A DNA stretch of 64,000 nucleotides from Brachyspira alvinipulli ATCC 51933 (GTDB taxonomy: Bacteria; Spirochaetota; Brachyspiria; Brachyspirales; Brachyspiraceae), in NCBI RefSeq assembly GCF_000518245.1, contig NZ_KI912403.1, positions 320,600 to 384,599 on the forward strand, in the 5' to 3' direction. The notes under the pieces are model-generated. The model was not told the DNA's origin. It ran no database searches and saw only the letters and a list, made by a program, of their open reading frames with translations. Positions 36,323-44,027 of this stretch are shown piece by piece; the stretch's first letter is position 1, and the number at the start of each line of letters is the position of its first letter. The position numbers and the translations under genes were made by a program.

Positions 36323-36585
36323 TTATTCTTTATTGTAATGGTATTTGCAAGAAGTGATGATTAAATTATCATTTTCTATATGATAAACTAATCTATGCTC
36401 TAAATTAATTCGTCTGGAATATATATCTTTTTTATCATATTTTAATTTTTCAGGCTTACCTATACCAGAATATGGATCTCTAATAATATCTTTAATAAGT
36501 TCATTAATCTTCTTTACAATCAATTTATCATTAGATACCAGAACATATATTCCTGCCAAGCTCTTTCATTAAAAACTATTTTCAT
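36323..36585 (-). pseudogene. YoeB/Txe-type toxin gene with one-base frameshift
   Basis: From ATG 36585 the frame gives MKIVFNERAWQEYMFW, the conserved YoeB start, and then stops within six codons. The next frame continues SNDKLIVKKINELIKDI, DPYSGIGKPEKLK, RRINLEHRLVY and CKYHYNKE, the YoeB body with its catalytic Glu, Arg and terminal His-Tyr. Adding one base around 36538 (after TGG) restores a full toxin of about 87 residues. The downstream frame has only TTG as a start and lacks the N terminus. The ATG overlaps the antitoxin stop. It may be an inactivated toxin or a sequencing error. Confidence 0.75.
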
Positions 36586-36755
36586 TTTTCAAACTCTTCA
36601 AGTTCTTCTAAAGTCTTAACTATAACTTTTCCATTAGCTTCCATATTAATGGCTTCATCAAGATATTGCTGTTCTTTTATCATATTAATAATTTTTGTTA
36701 GATTTTCTTCTGGCATATTATCTATAATATTTATCAATTCTTCTTTTACTGTCAT
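36582..36755 (-). CDS. Short antitoxin partner of the YoeB-like toxin
   Basis: A 57-residue protein starting MTVKEELINIIDNMPEENL and ending KTLEELEEFEK. AAGGA lies 6 bases upstream of the ATG, and its stop overlaps the toxin ATG by 4 bp, the normal antitoxin-toxin layout. The acidic, helical composition fits a type II antitoxin, but it does not look like classical YefM, so the subfamily is not named. Intact, in contrast to its toxin. Confidence 0.65.
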   Translation of the reverse strand: MTVKEELINIIDNMPEENLTKIINMIKEQQYLDEAINMEANGKVIVKTLEELEEFEK

Positions 36756-36841
36756 AATTCTTCCTTAACAATTACTCATTAATAGTATAAATAATAATTA
36801 AAACAAAATCAAATTTTTAATTATTATTTATACAATATAAA

Positions 36842-38120
36842 TTAATTAAATAAATAAGCCAAATAATGATCTTTTTTTATATAATCTTTGATATTCTTAT
36901 AATCAATAAATATTTTTTCATATCCTTTTTCTTTCATTACTATAATAAATGAGTCAGTTATACCAAAAATTAAATTATCTATATTAGAATAAAAATCACT
37001 AGGGGTATTATATTTTTTTAATAATGCTTCAGGATCATTTACTAAGTCTTTAAGATAAGGGCTTATTAATTTTTGACTTTCCAACTCAAATGTCATAAAC
37101 ATATTATCTATTTCAGAAAGTTTTAGATCTTCCAGCTTTGAAACTCTTTTATATAAAGATATTGTTTTATCATCATAGTATAATATATTAAAACTTTTAA
37201 ACTCTTTAAGTTCATTATAATAATCATCATAATTATCAATATAATTTAATATACTCTCATCCATTAATGATTTCCAATGTCTGTTTTTAGACTCTTTTAC
37301 ATACGATTCAACTATATCCTTATTTTCATTTATTTTATCTTTCAAAAACTCATCTGAAAACTCTCTAACTCCATTAATAGATGAATTTATTTTTTCCTTT
37401 CCATTTATAAAAAGATAATCAAAATTAAATACATTGCCAGAGAATATTCTCTCAGAACTGAATAAAATACTTTTGTCATTATACAAACCCAATATGTCTG
37501 TATTATGCAGTCTTATTATTTCTGCTTCATCTTCTCTTATAATTTCAAAAGTTCCTTCTATTTTTACAGGCTCTCTTAAAGTTTTTTTATATTATCACCA
37601 ACATAGTCAACGATACTGTCATAAGGCTTAAACTCAATAACATACTCAATTTCTGATTTTGATGTATCATCTAATTTTGTCTTGAATTTTATTTCAGCAA
37701 AAGTTTCAGGCTCATATCCATAAGATCTATTACCCTCTGATGAGTGTTTATTAATTAAAATTGGATTATCTTTATCATAATAATTATTAACTCCTATTCT
37801 TTCAGATGAAAAGTAAACATCATTTATAATAAAGCCATTATCATTATTTATATATACTCTTCCTAGATATGGAAATACATTATCTTTAGGCAAGTATAAA
37901 TCATTATAATCATCATTTTTTTGTGTTCATAAGCATAAACATATATATTGTTAACTTTATCTTTAAGCATGAAAAAATTATTTTTATAAAATTTTACAGG
38001 ATTTTTCTTAGCCTTATTTTTAGGTATATTAATAATTATTATGACAGCAGCTACTAAAATCACTACTGCCAGCAAAATTATTATATCTTTATCTATAAAT
38101 TTAGTTATTAAATTTTTCAT
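36842..38120 (-). pseudogene. Array family P, copy 5: broken by two A7 slips
   Basis: Three frames together encode one family-P protein of about 426 residues. Segment 1 (38120 to about 37920) holds the membrane helix and NNFFMLKDKVNNIYVYAYEH. Segment 2 (about 37915-37585) holds YLGRVYINNDNGFIIND and SEIEYVIEFKPYD. Segment 3 (to 36842) holds VKIEGTFEIIRED, NGKEKINSSINGV, ILYYDDKTISLYKR and YLKDLVNDPEALLKKY. The joins lie at T7 on the plus strand (37916-37922 and 37582-37588). In both cases A8 instead of A7 on the gene strand restores the frame. The rest is not degraded, so decay is recent, the gene is slippage-controlled, or the sequence has homopolymer errors. Confidence 0.75.
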
Positions 38121-38168
38121 TGTTTCTATGTTCTCCTATTATTGTTATGTTCGCCTACGCCTATAATA

Positions 38169-38192
38169 AGCTAGTGAGTAAACTCACTAGCT
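38169..38192. repeat. Dispersed hairpin element A, copy 1
   Basis: Perfect 11-bp stem (AGCTAGTGAGT / ACTCACTAGCT) with a 2-base AA centre, followed by ggcttcggctcactt. The same unit occurs at 43378-43401. Both sit just before a family-P coding start and next to a TGTTATGTTCGCC motif. Confidence 0.85.
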
Positions 38193-38240
38193 GGCTTCGG
38201 CTCACTTATTAATTGTTATACTAGTATTGCCTGAAAGTAC

Positions 38241-38279
38241 CTCTATACTGACTTTGTCCGCATTTTGCGAAGTATAGAG
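38241..38279. repeat. Dispersed hairpin element B, copy 1
   Basis: 9-bp arms CTCTATACT (38241-38249) and AGTATAGAG (38271-38279) around gactttgtccgcattttgcg. It recurs at 40179-40219 with a nearly identical interior. Confidence 0.8.
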
Positions 38280-38693
38280 AATGGCTCTGCGCGCTTTTAT
38301 TATTGTTATGTTCTCCCACACGAAGTGCTATATTTTAACTTAAACTAATAGTTTATACCTAAACAAATATATTTTGTCAATTTTATTTTTTATATTGTTA
38401 TTGTTTTCGTGGACTAGCCCCCGAACCACCACTTCTTTTGTTGCCACAGGCGAAGCCCGCCTACGGCAAGAAGCAAGAAGGCTATATTTGGGCTTTAATT
38501 CAACAAATTATCTTACATGTAAGACAATTTTAGTATGATTTAATACTAATTTTATCCTTGCACTTTTTGCAACTTTTTGCGGCGGGAAAAAGTTGAATAA
38601 AAAATTAACAAACTTAAAATTTTAAGTGTATATTCGCATTTTATATTTTACACTATGCACTCCGCATTATATAAAAATTAATTATAAAAGCAA

Positions 38694-40136
38694 TTATTGC
38701 CTATCAAAAAAACTAAATAAAGAATGACTTCTATTTAAATAATTTTTTAAATCAGCTGAAGAAATAAATATTCTATTTGCAATTTTTTCATGTGCATTTT
38801 CTAAATCATAATCCTCATCGCTAAGAATTAGATTTGTGTATTCAGGCATTACTATAATTCCCGTATCTGTTAAAAGAAATATTAAACTATATATATTGTC
38901 ATAAAAATAGTCAGGAACTACATATTTAGACAATAATTCTTTACTATCAGCAACTAAATCTCTTAAATAAGAACTTATACTTTTTTCTCCGTTTAATTCA
39001 AATATAAAAGAATGATTCTTTACTGCAGCTTCATTTCTTCTTTCATCTGCTTTTACAGTTCTTTTATATATACATATTAATTCGTCATCATAGTATAATA
39101 TATCAAAGCATCTAAAGTCTTTAAGTTTCTTATAATATATAATACCAATTTCATCAGCATAATAGCCTTTATTTTGGTCATAATGATGGAATTTTTCTAT
39201 AATAAGCTCTTTATTTTTTAATTCTTCTTCAAGTTCTCTTCCTTTTTCTTCTTTAAAATTTTCATCAAAATTGTAAGCTCCGCTGATAGCTGAATTTATT
39301 CTTTCTTTTCCTCTAATAAAAGGATAATTGAAATTAAATAAATAATTAGTGAGCATTTTTCTTACTTCATCCATACCTAAGTAAGATGAATCTAATACCT
39401 TTGTAAAAGTAGTCTGTTCTACTGGAATATAAAAATCTTTTATTTCTATTTCAGGCTTTCTAATAACTTCAAAAACTCCTTCTACTTTTCCTCCTTCAAT
39501 ATCCATAGTATATTCAATTTCTGATGTTCTTTCATAATCGAATTCTCTTTTGAATTTTATCTTTAATAAAATTTCTCTAACTTCTTCTTTTGAACTCCAA
39601 TTATCAAACTTAAATTCTCTCTTCCATAAAAAATCATATGTTAGTTCATCATATTTAAATTGCTGTTTTTCTAGTCTTTCAAAATATTCCATATCATAAT
39701 TGCGGTAAACATTAATTTCATTATTATTTAATTCATTAGTTTCGCGAATTACTAATTTATCTCCTGTATTTATAAAGATTTGTCCTGTAAAAGAAGCAAA
39801 ATATTGACGTGCAAATTGATCGAAGTCTATCTCTAATAAATTATCAAGTTTCAACTTATGTTTTTTGTACCAGTAATTATAATTATTATCATCTTTATAT
39901 TTATAGCAATTAATATATATATTATTTACTCTATCTTTCAGCATAAAAAAACTTTTTTCATATACAGATATTTTGTTTTTAGCATACCATTTCTTTGCTT
40001 CCTTTTCAATTTTAAATAAAAAATACACATAAATTACTCCTGCTACAAAAAGAATCTGTAAAGTATAATTAACAAGTATAAACTTTAATGTTTCTATATT
40101 ATCCATTATAATAAATACTATAATATATAATATCAT
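38694..40136 (-). CDS. Array family P, copy 4: membrane-anchored protein of unknown function
   Basis: A 480-residue protein. A hydrophobic N terminus with two segments (about residues 2-9 and 24-43) precedes KSFFMLKDRVNNIYINCYKY. Family landmarks follow in order: FTGQIFINTGDKLVIRETNE, TSEIEYTMDIEGGKVEGVFE, FNYPFIRGKERINSAISGAY, ILYYDDELICIYKRTV, SSYLRDLVADSKELLS, LIFLLTDTGIIVMPEY and LKNYLNRSHSLFSFF. I recognise no domain. It is closest to copies 2 and 3, with which it shares the same length and the GAYNFDE block. Its role is unknown; the globular part most likely faces the cytoplasm or periplasm from a single anchor. Confidence 0.72.
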   Translation of the reverse strand: MILYIIVFIIMDNIETLKFILVNYTLQILFVAGVIYVYFLFKIEKEAKKWYAKNKISVYEKSFFMLKDRVNNIYINCYKYKDDNNYNYWYKKHKLKLDNLLEIDFDQFARQYFASFTGQIFINTGDKLVIRETNELNNNEINVYRNYDMEYFERLEKQQFKYDELTYDFLWKREFKFDNWSSKEEVREILLKIKFKREFDYERTSEIEYTMDIEGGKVEGVFEVIRKPEIEIKDFYIPVEQTTFTKVLDSSYLGMDEVRKMLTNYLFNFNYPFIRGKERINSAISGAYNFDENFKEEKGRELEEELKNKELIIEKFHHYDQNKGYYADEIGIIYYKKLKDFRCFDILYYDDELICIYKRTVKADERRNEAAVKNHSFIFELNGEKSISSYLRDLVADSKELLSKYVVPDYFYDNIYSLIFLLTDTGIIVMPEYTNLILSDEDYDLENAHEKIANRIFISSADLKNYLNRSHSLFSFFDRQ

Positions 40137-40178
40137 AAATACTCCTTATTATTACTATGCTTGCATCGCCTAAAAATA

Positions 40179-40219
40179 CCTCTATACTGACTTTGTCCGC
40201 ATTCTGTGAAGTATAGAGG
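40179..40219. repeat. Dispersed hairpin element B, copy 2
   Basis: 10-bp arms CCTCTATACT (40179-40188) and AGTATAGAGG (40210-40219), interior as in copy 1 with two base changes. It is located between array copies 4 and 3, followed by ggctctgctcgctttt as in copy 1. Confidence 0.8.
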
Positions 40220-40334
40220 TGGCTCTGCTCGCTTTTCGCCGCCACCATATAATACTTACTTTGTGCTTATTTGTTATGTTCCTCTTTTATTGTTCTTATA
40301 TAACTTAACTACAAATATATATAAAAATTAATTA

Positions 40335-41744
40335 TCAAACTAATTCTTTTCTATTAAAAAAATTAAATAAATAATGAGTTTCATTTAAATAATTTTTTAA
40401 ATCATTTGATGAAATGAATATTCTTTCTGCAGTTTCTATATTTGGGTTTTCTAAACACTCATCTCCATTATCAAGCTTCATATTTGGATATTCAGGCATA
40501 ACTATAATACCTGTATCTGTTAAAAGAAATATTAATTTATTTATATTATTATAAAAATTATCAGTAAGTTCATAATTAGATAATAATTCTTTACTATCAA
40601 CAACTAAATCTCTTAAATAAGAACTTATACTTTTTTCACTCTCCAATTCAAATATAAGAGAATGATTTTTTACAATAAGTTCATTAGTTTCTTCATCTAC
40701 TTCTACAGTTCTTTTGTATATGCATATTAATTCATCATCATAGTATAATATATCAAGACATCTAAAGTCTTTAATTTTCATATAATATGCAATACCAGTT
40801 TCTTCTAAAATACCAGAAAATTTATCTAAAATAATATCTTTATTTTTCAATTTCTCTTCAAGCTCTTTTCCTTTTTCTTCTTTGAATCTTTCATCAAAAT
40901 TGTAAGCTCCGCTGATAGCCATATTTATTTTTTCTTTTCCTCTAATAAAAGGATAATTGAAATTAAATAAATAATTTGTCATCATTTTTTCTATTTCACA
41001 AGAAGCAGGTATGGCTTGCTGTTCAATCGGAAGATGAAATTGTTTTATTTCTATTTCAGGTTTTCTAATAACTTCAAAAACCCCTTCTATTCTTTTGTTC
41101 TTAATATCTATAGTATATTCAATTTTAGATGTTTTTTCATAATCTAATTCTTTTCTGAATGTTGCTATTGTCAATTTTTTTCTATTGTCTGCTTTTGGCC
41201 AAAATTTACGAAAACGACGGAATATTTTTGGCTCACTAAGAGAGCGTTTTTTTTCATGTTGGTTTAGAAACATTTTATTGAAATATACAGTATCATAATG
41301 ATGGTAAACTATAATTTTTTCACTAAGTAATTCAGTAGTTTCATTAATTATTAATTTATCTTCATCATTTAGAAAAAATTGACCTGTAAAAGTATCGAAA
41401 TATTGATGTGCCAAGATATCAAAATGGAATATAGCTTTGAATTTTAATACCAGCTTAAGTTTTCGGAGGTATTTATCATACATCTTTTCATTTATAGTAT
41501 CATAGTTATATTTATAGCAATTAATATATATATTATTTATTTTATCTTTCAGCATAAAAAAATTTTTTTCATGTATCCATAATTTATTTTTAGGGTACCA
41601 TATATTTACACTTATAAGCGAATATAACATATAAATAGCACCTATAACGTAATAACCAACAATAGCAGTAAGAATAACAATAGCAATAGCATATATTACA
41701 TTATTAGTTATAACATTAAATATAGATATTATATTTTCTATCAT
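40335..41744 (-). CDS. Array family P, copy 3: membrane-anchored protein of unknown function
   Basis: A 469-residue paralogue of copies 2 and 4. Hydrophobic segments at about residues 17-41 precede KNFFMLKDKINNIYINCYKY. Then come FTGQFFLNDEDKLIINETTE, SKIEYTIDIKNKRIEGVFEV, RGKEKINMAISGAYNFDERF, ILYYDDELICIYKRTVE, ISSYLRDLVVDSKELLSNY, LIFLLTDTGIIVMPEY and YLNETHYLFNFF. A basic segment (KRSLSEPKIFRRFRKFWPK) interrupts the middle. The C-terminal half is almost the same as copy 2, indicating recent duplication or gene conversion. No known domain. Confidence 0.72.
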   Translation of the reverse strand: MIENIISIFNVITNNVIYAIAIVILTAIVGYYVIGAIYMLYSLISVNIWYPKNKLWIHEKNFFMLKDKINNIYINCYKYNYDTINEKMYDKYLRKLKLVLKFKAIFHFDILAHQYFDTFTGQFFLNDEDKLIINETTELLSEKIIVYHHYDTVYFNKMFLNQHEKKRSLSEPKIFRRFRKFWPKADNRKKLTIATFRKELDYEKTSKIEYTIDIKNKRIEGVFEVIRKPEIEIKQFHLPIEQQAIPASCEIEKMMTNYLFNFNYPFIRGKEKINMAISGAYNFDERFKEEKGKELEEKLKNKDIILDKFSGILEETGIAYYMKIKDFRCLDILYYDDELICIYKRTVEVDEETNELIVKNHSLIFELESEKSISSYLRDLVVDSKELLSNYELTDNFYNNINKLIFLLTDTGIIVMPEYPNMKLDNGDECLENPNIETAERIFISSNDLKNYLNETHYLFNFFNRKELV

Positions 41745-41752
41745 AAAAACTC

Positions 41753-41835
41753 CTGTTGTTGTTAGGAATAAACTCGCTTAATATAAGCTGACAACTAAAG
41801 TTGAGAGCTGCTAGTTTATTTGCTTTAAAAATTAT
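41753..41835. repeat. Single diverged copy of the 103-bp repeat unit
   Basis: The sequence aataaactcgcttaatataa gctgacaactaaagttg (given in two parts) matches the core of the 103-bp unit at 43433-43720. It lies directly upstream of array copy 3, as the tandem units lie upstream of copy 2. The rest of the 163-bp gap between copies 3 and 2 is AT-rich without recognised features. Confidence 0.75.
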
Positions 41836-41907
41836 AATTTGTAATACTAATAAAAATATAAAAAAATTATGTTTTATTATCATTAAAATACAAAATATAA
41901 AAATTAA

Positions 41908-43335
41908 TTATCTCCTACTAAAAAAATTAAATAAATAATGACTTTTATTTAGATAATTTTTTAAATGCTCTGTAGGTATAAATATTCTTTCTGCAATTTC
42001 TTCATATTCATCTGCAGAATCATTAACATCTAGATCAGGATATTCAGGCATTACTATAATTCCTGTATCTGTTAAAAGAAATATTAATTTATTCATATTA
42101 TTATAAAAATTATCAGTAAGTTCATAATTAGATAATAATTCTTTACTATCAGAAACCAAATCTCTTAAATAAGAACTTATACTTTTTTCACTCTCCAATT
42201 CAAATATAAGAGAATTATTCTTTACCATAGCTTCTTTACTTTCTGCATCTGCTTCTACAGTTCTTTTGTATACGCATATTACTTCATCATCATAGTATGA
42301 TATATCAAGGCATCTAAAGTCTTTAAATTTCCTATAATATATAAGACCAATATAATCTAAAGGACAGAATATATCAAAAAGAGCATTTTTATGGTTCAAT
42401 TTCTCTTCAAGTTCTTTTCCTTTTTCTTGTTTGAATCTTTCATCAAAATTATAAGCTCCGCTGATAGCCATATTTATTTTTTCTTTTCCTTTAATAAAAG
42501 GATAATTGAAATTAAATAAATAATTAGTAAGCATTTTCTTTGTTTCATCAACTCCCAAACCATCATATTTGTAAGACAGTTTATCAGGAAAACTCATCTG
42601 TTCAATTGGAATATAAAATTGTTTTACTTCTATTTCAGGCTTTATAACTTCAAAAACTCCTTCTATTTTTTTATTTTCAATATCCATAGTATATTCAATT
42701 TTAGATGTTCTTTCATAATCTAATTCTTTTCTGAATGTTATAGTTGTAAGTTTATCTCTTACATCTTCTTTTGAATACCAACCCTCAAATTTAGGTTTAT
42801 CATTTGGATTAAATTCATAATATTGAAAAGGGGTTTCTATTTTGTATTGTCTGTAATATAAATCCTTAAAATATTTTTTGTCATAATCATGATAAACCGG
42901 CATTTCATCTATGTATAATTTACTAGTTTCACGAATAATTAATTCATCGCCGTTATTTATAAATATTTGACTTGGGAAACGGTCAAAATATTCATTTGCA
43001 AAACCGTCAAATTGTCTTTTGATTCTACTTTCATCTTCTGCCCAATTATTGTTTAATGATAGTATATCCTCCATTTTAGAATGGTGATCGTTAAACCATT
43101 TGGCATAAGCATTATCTTTATATCTATAGCAATTAATATATATATTATTTATTTTATCTTTAAGCATAAAAAAATCTTTTCCATCTACTATTATTTTATT
43201 TTGAGAATACCATTTTTTTGAACGCTTTCTTATATACATAAAAATAATATAAAAAATAACAATAAAAACTAAACCTATAATAAATTTAGTATTTTCATTT
43301 TGATTCAAGAGAAAATCAAATATATTATCTGTCAT
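41908..43335 (-). CDS. Array family P, copy 2: membrane-anchored protein of unknown function
   Basis: A 475-residue paralogue. One helix (residues 18-34) and a basic patch (RKRSKKW) precede KDFFMLKDKINNIYINCYRY. The remaining blocks match copy 3: FPSQIFINNGDELIIRETSK, SKIEYTMDIENKKIEGVFEV, KGKEKINMAISGAYNFDERF, ISYYDDEVICVYKRTVE, ISSYLRDLVSDSKELLSNY and LIFLLTDTGIIVMPEY. The positive charges after the helix suggest that the globular part is cytoplasmic (positive-inside rule; inference). It has a predicted 500-nt leader with tandem hairpin repeats, which may control its expression. Function unknown. Confidence 0.72.
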   Translation of the reverse strand: MTDNIFDFLLNQNENTKFIIGLVFIVIFYIIFMYIRKRSKKWYSQNKIIVDGKDFFMLKDKINNIYINCYRYKDNAYAKWFNDHHSKMEDILSLNNNWAEDESRIKRQFDGFANEYFDRFPSQIFINNGDELIIRETSKLYIDEMPVYHDYDKKYFKDLYYRQYKIETPFQYYEFNPNDKPKFEGWYSKEDVRDKLTTITFRKELDYERTSKIEYTMDIENKKIEGVFEVIKPEIEVKQFYIPIEQMSFPDKLSYKYDGLGVDETKKMLTNYLFNFNYPFIKGKEKINMAISGAYNFDERFKQEKGKELEEKLNHKNALFDIFCPLDYIGLIYYRKFKDFRCLDISYYDDEVICVYKRTVEADAESKEAMVKNNSLIFELESEKSISSYLRDLVSDSKELLSNYELTDNFYNNMNKLIFLLTDTGIIVMPEYPDLDVNDSADEYEEIAERIFIPTEHLKNYLNKSHYLFNFFSRR

Positions 43336-43377
43336 AATAAACTCCTATTGTTGTTATGTTCGCCTCAGCTTAATATA

Positions 43378-43401
43378 AGCTAGTGAGTAAACTCACTAGC
43401 T
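43378..43401. repeat. Dispersed hairpin element A, copy 2
   Basis: Same 11-bp stem and AA centre as at 38169-38192, with the same ggcttcggctcactt tail. It lies between the 103-bp repeats and array copy 2. Confidence 0.85.
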
Positions 43402-43432
43402 GGCTTCGGCTCACTTGTTTTACTTGTTATGA

Positions 43433-43720
43433 TTGCTAGCAATAAACTCGCTTAATATTAGCTGACAACTAAAGTTGCCAGCTGCTAATTTATTGCTTTA
43501 AAAATTATTTTTGTTGCTATGTTCGCCTTTTATTGTTGCTAGCAATAAACTCGCTTAATATTAGCTGACAACTAAAGTTGCCAGCTGCTAATTTATTGCT
43601 TTAAAAATTATTTTTGTTGCTATGTTCGCCTTTTATTGTTGCTAGCAATAAACTCACTCAATATGAGCTGACAACTAAAATTGCCAGCTGCCCGTTTATT
43701 GCTTTAAAAATTATTTTTTA
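43433..43720. repeat. 103-bp tandem repeat, two full copies and one partial copy
   Basis: Units begin at 43433, 43536 and 43639, a period of exactly 103 bp. The third ends near 43720 and is more diverged. Each unit has nested inverted repeats: outer arms AGCAATAAAC and a TTTATTGCT partner, inner arms AGCTGACAACT and AGTTGCCAGCT. It can therefore fold into a long RNA stem. The remaining DNA from 43721 to 44027 holds a small reading frame and a promoter, listed separately, and otherwise AT-rich sequence. Confidence 0.9.
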
Positions 43721-43821
43721 TTTTTATACTCGCATTTTATTATTTTTTTTTGCGATATGCATATAAATCCATTATTAAAAAAATAATAAAGTGAATAAAA
43801 TTTTAAAATACAATTTTTCAT
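43711..43821 (-). CDS. Possible 36-residue small protein or leader peptide
   Basis: ATG at 43821 preceded by AGGAAG at 4 bases, about 20 nt after a consensus -10. The peptide starts MKNCILKFYSLYYFF, is mostly hydrophobic and then basic (ending CEYKNKK). It stops at the edge of the 103-bp repeats. It could be a leader peptide for array copy 2, an independent small membrane peptide, or a chance frame. No homologue is recognised. Confidence 0.35.
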   Translation of the reverse strand: MKNCILKFYSLYYFFNNGFICISQKKIIKCEYKNKK

Positions 43822-43841
43822 ATAACTTCCTATAGTATGGT

Positions 43842-43869
43842 ATTATAAAAAAATATTTGATTATGTCAA
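43842..43869 (-). promoter_or_regulatory. Consensus promoter with a 500-nt leader to array copy 2
   Basis: Minus strand: TTGACA (43864-43869), 16-bp spacer, TATAAT (43842-43847). Transcription would start near 43835 and run through the small frame, the 103-bp repeats and hairpin A before the copy 2 start at 43335. Confidence 0.7.
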
Positions 43870-44027
43870 TACATACGTAATTTTTTAAATTTACCGGTTT
43901 TTTTTATTATTTTTTTGCAAATTTACAATACGGCAAACTGTAGTATTAAATCATGCAAATTATATATTATATAAATAAGTCAATTGAAACTACACTTTAA
44001 AAAACAAATTTAACTAAAAAATTTCAA

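Larger units (their letters stand above)
38121..38693. other. Intergenic repeat-rich stretch between array copies 5 and 4
   Basis: No gene is seen in these 573 bases. The right-hand part is less AT-rich than its surroundings. It holds two dispersed hairpin elements (38169-38192 and 38241-38279, listed separately) and a near-perfect palindrome around TCTTACATGTAAGA (38511-38524). A 9-bp stem hairpin with the GC-rich loop gcggcggg lies at 38570-38595. It may be a landing site or graveyard for small repeats. Confidence 0.6.

Noticed and set aside
36323-36559. Intact 78-residue YoeB toxin starting at TTG
   Set aside because: The TTG start lacks a ribosome site and removes the conserved MKIVFNERAWQEY start, which is present in the adjoining frame.
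38700-43335. Prophage or insertion element carrying the array
   Set aside because: No transposase, integrase, structural phage gene or terminal repeats with target duplication were seen; the duplications are explained by tandem copying.
43433-43720. CRISPR-like repeated array
   Set aside because: Units are 103 bp and directly contiguous with no unique spacers, and no cas genes occur in the window.
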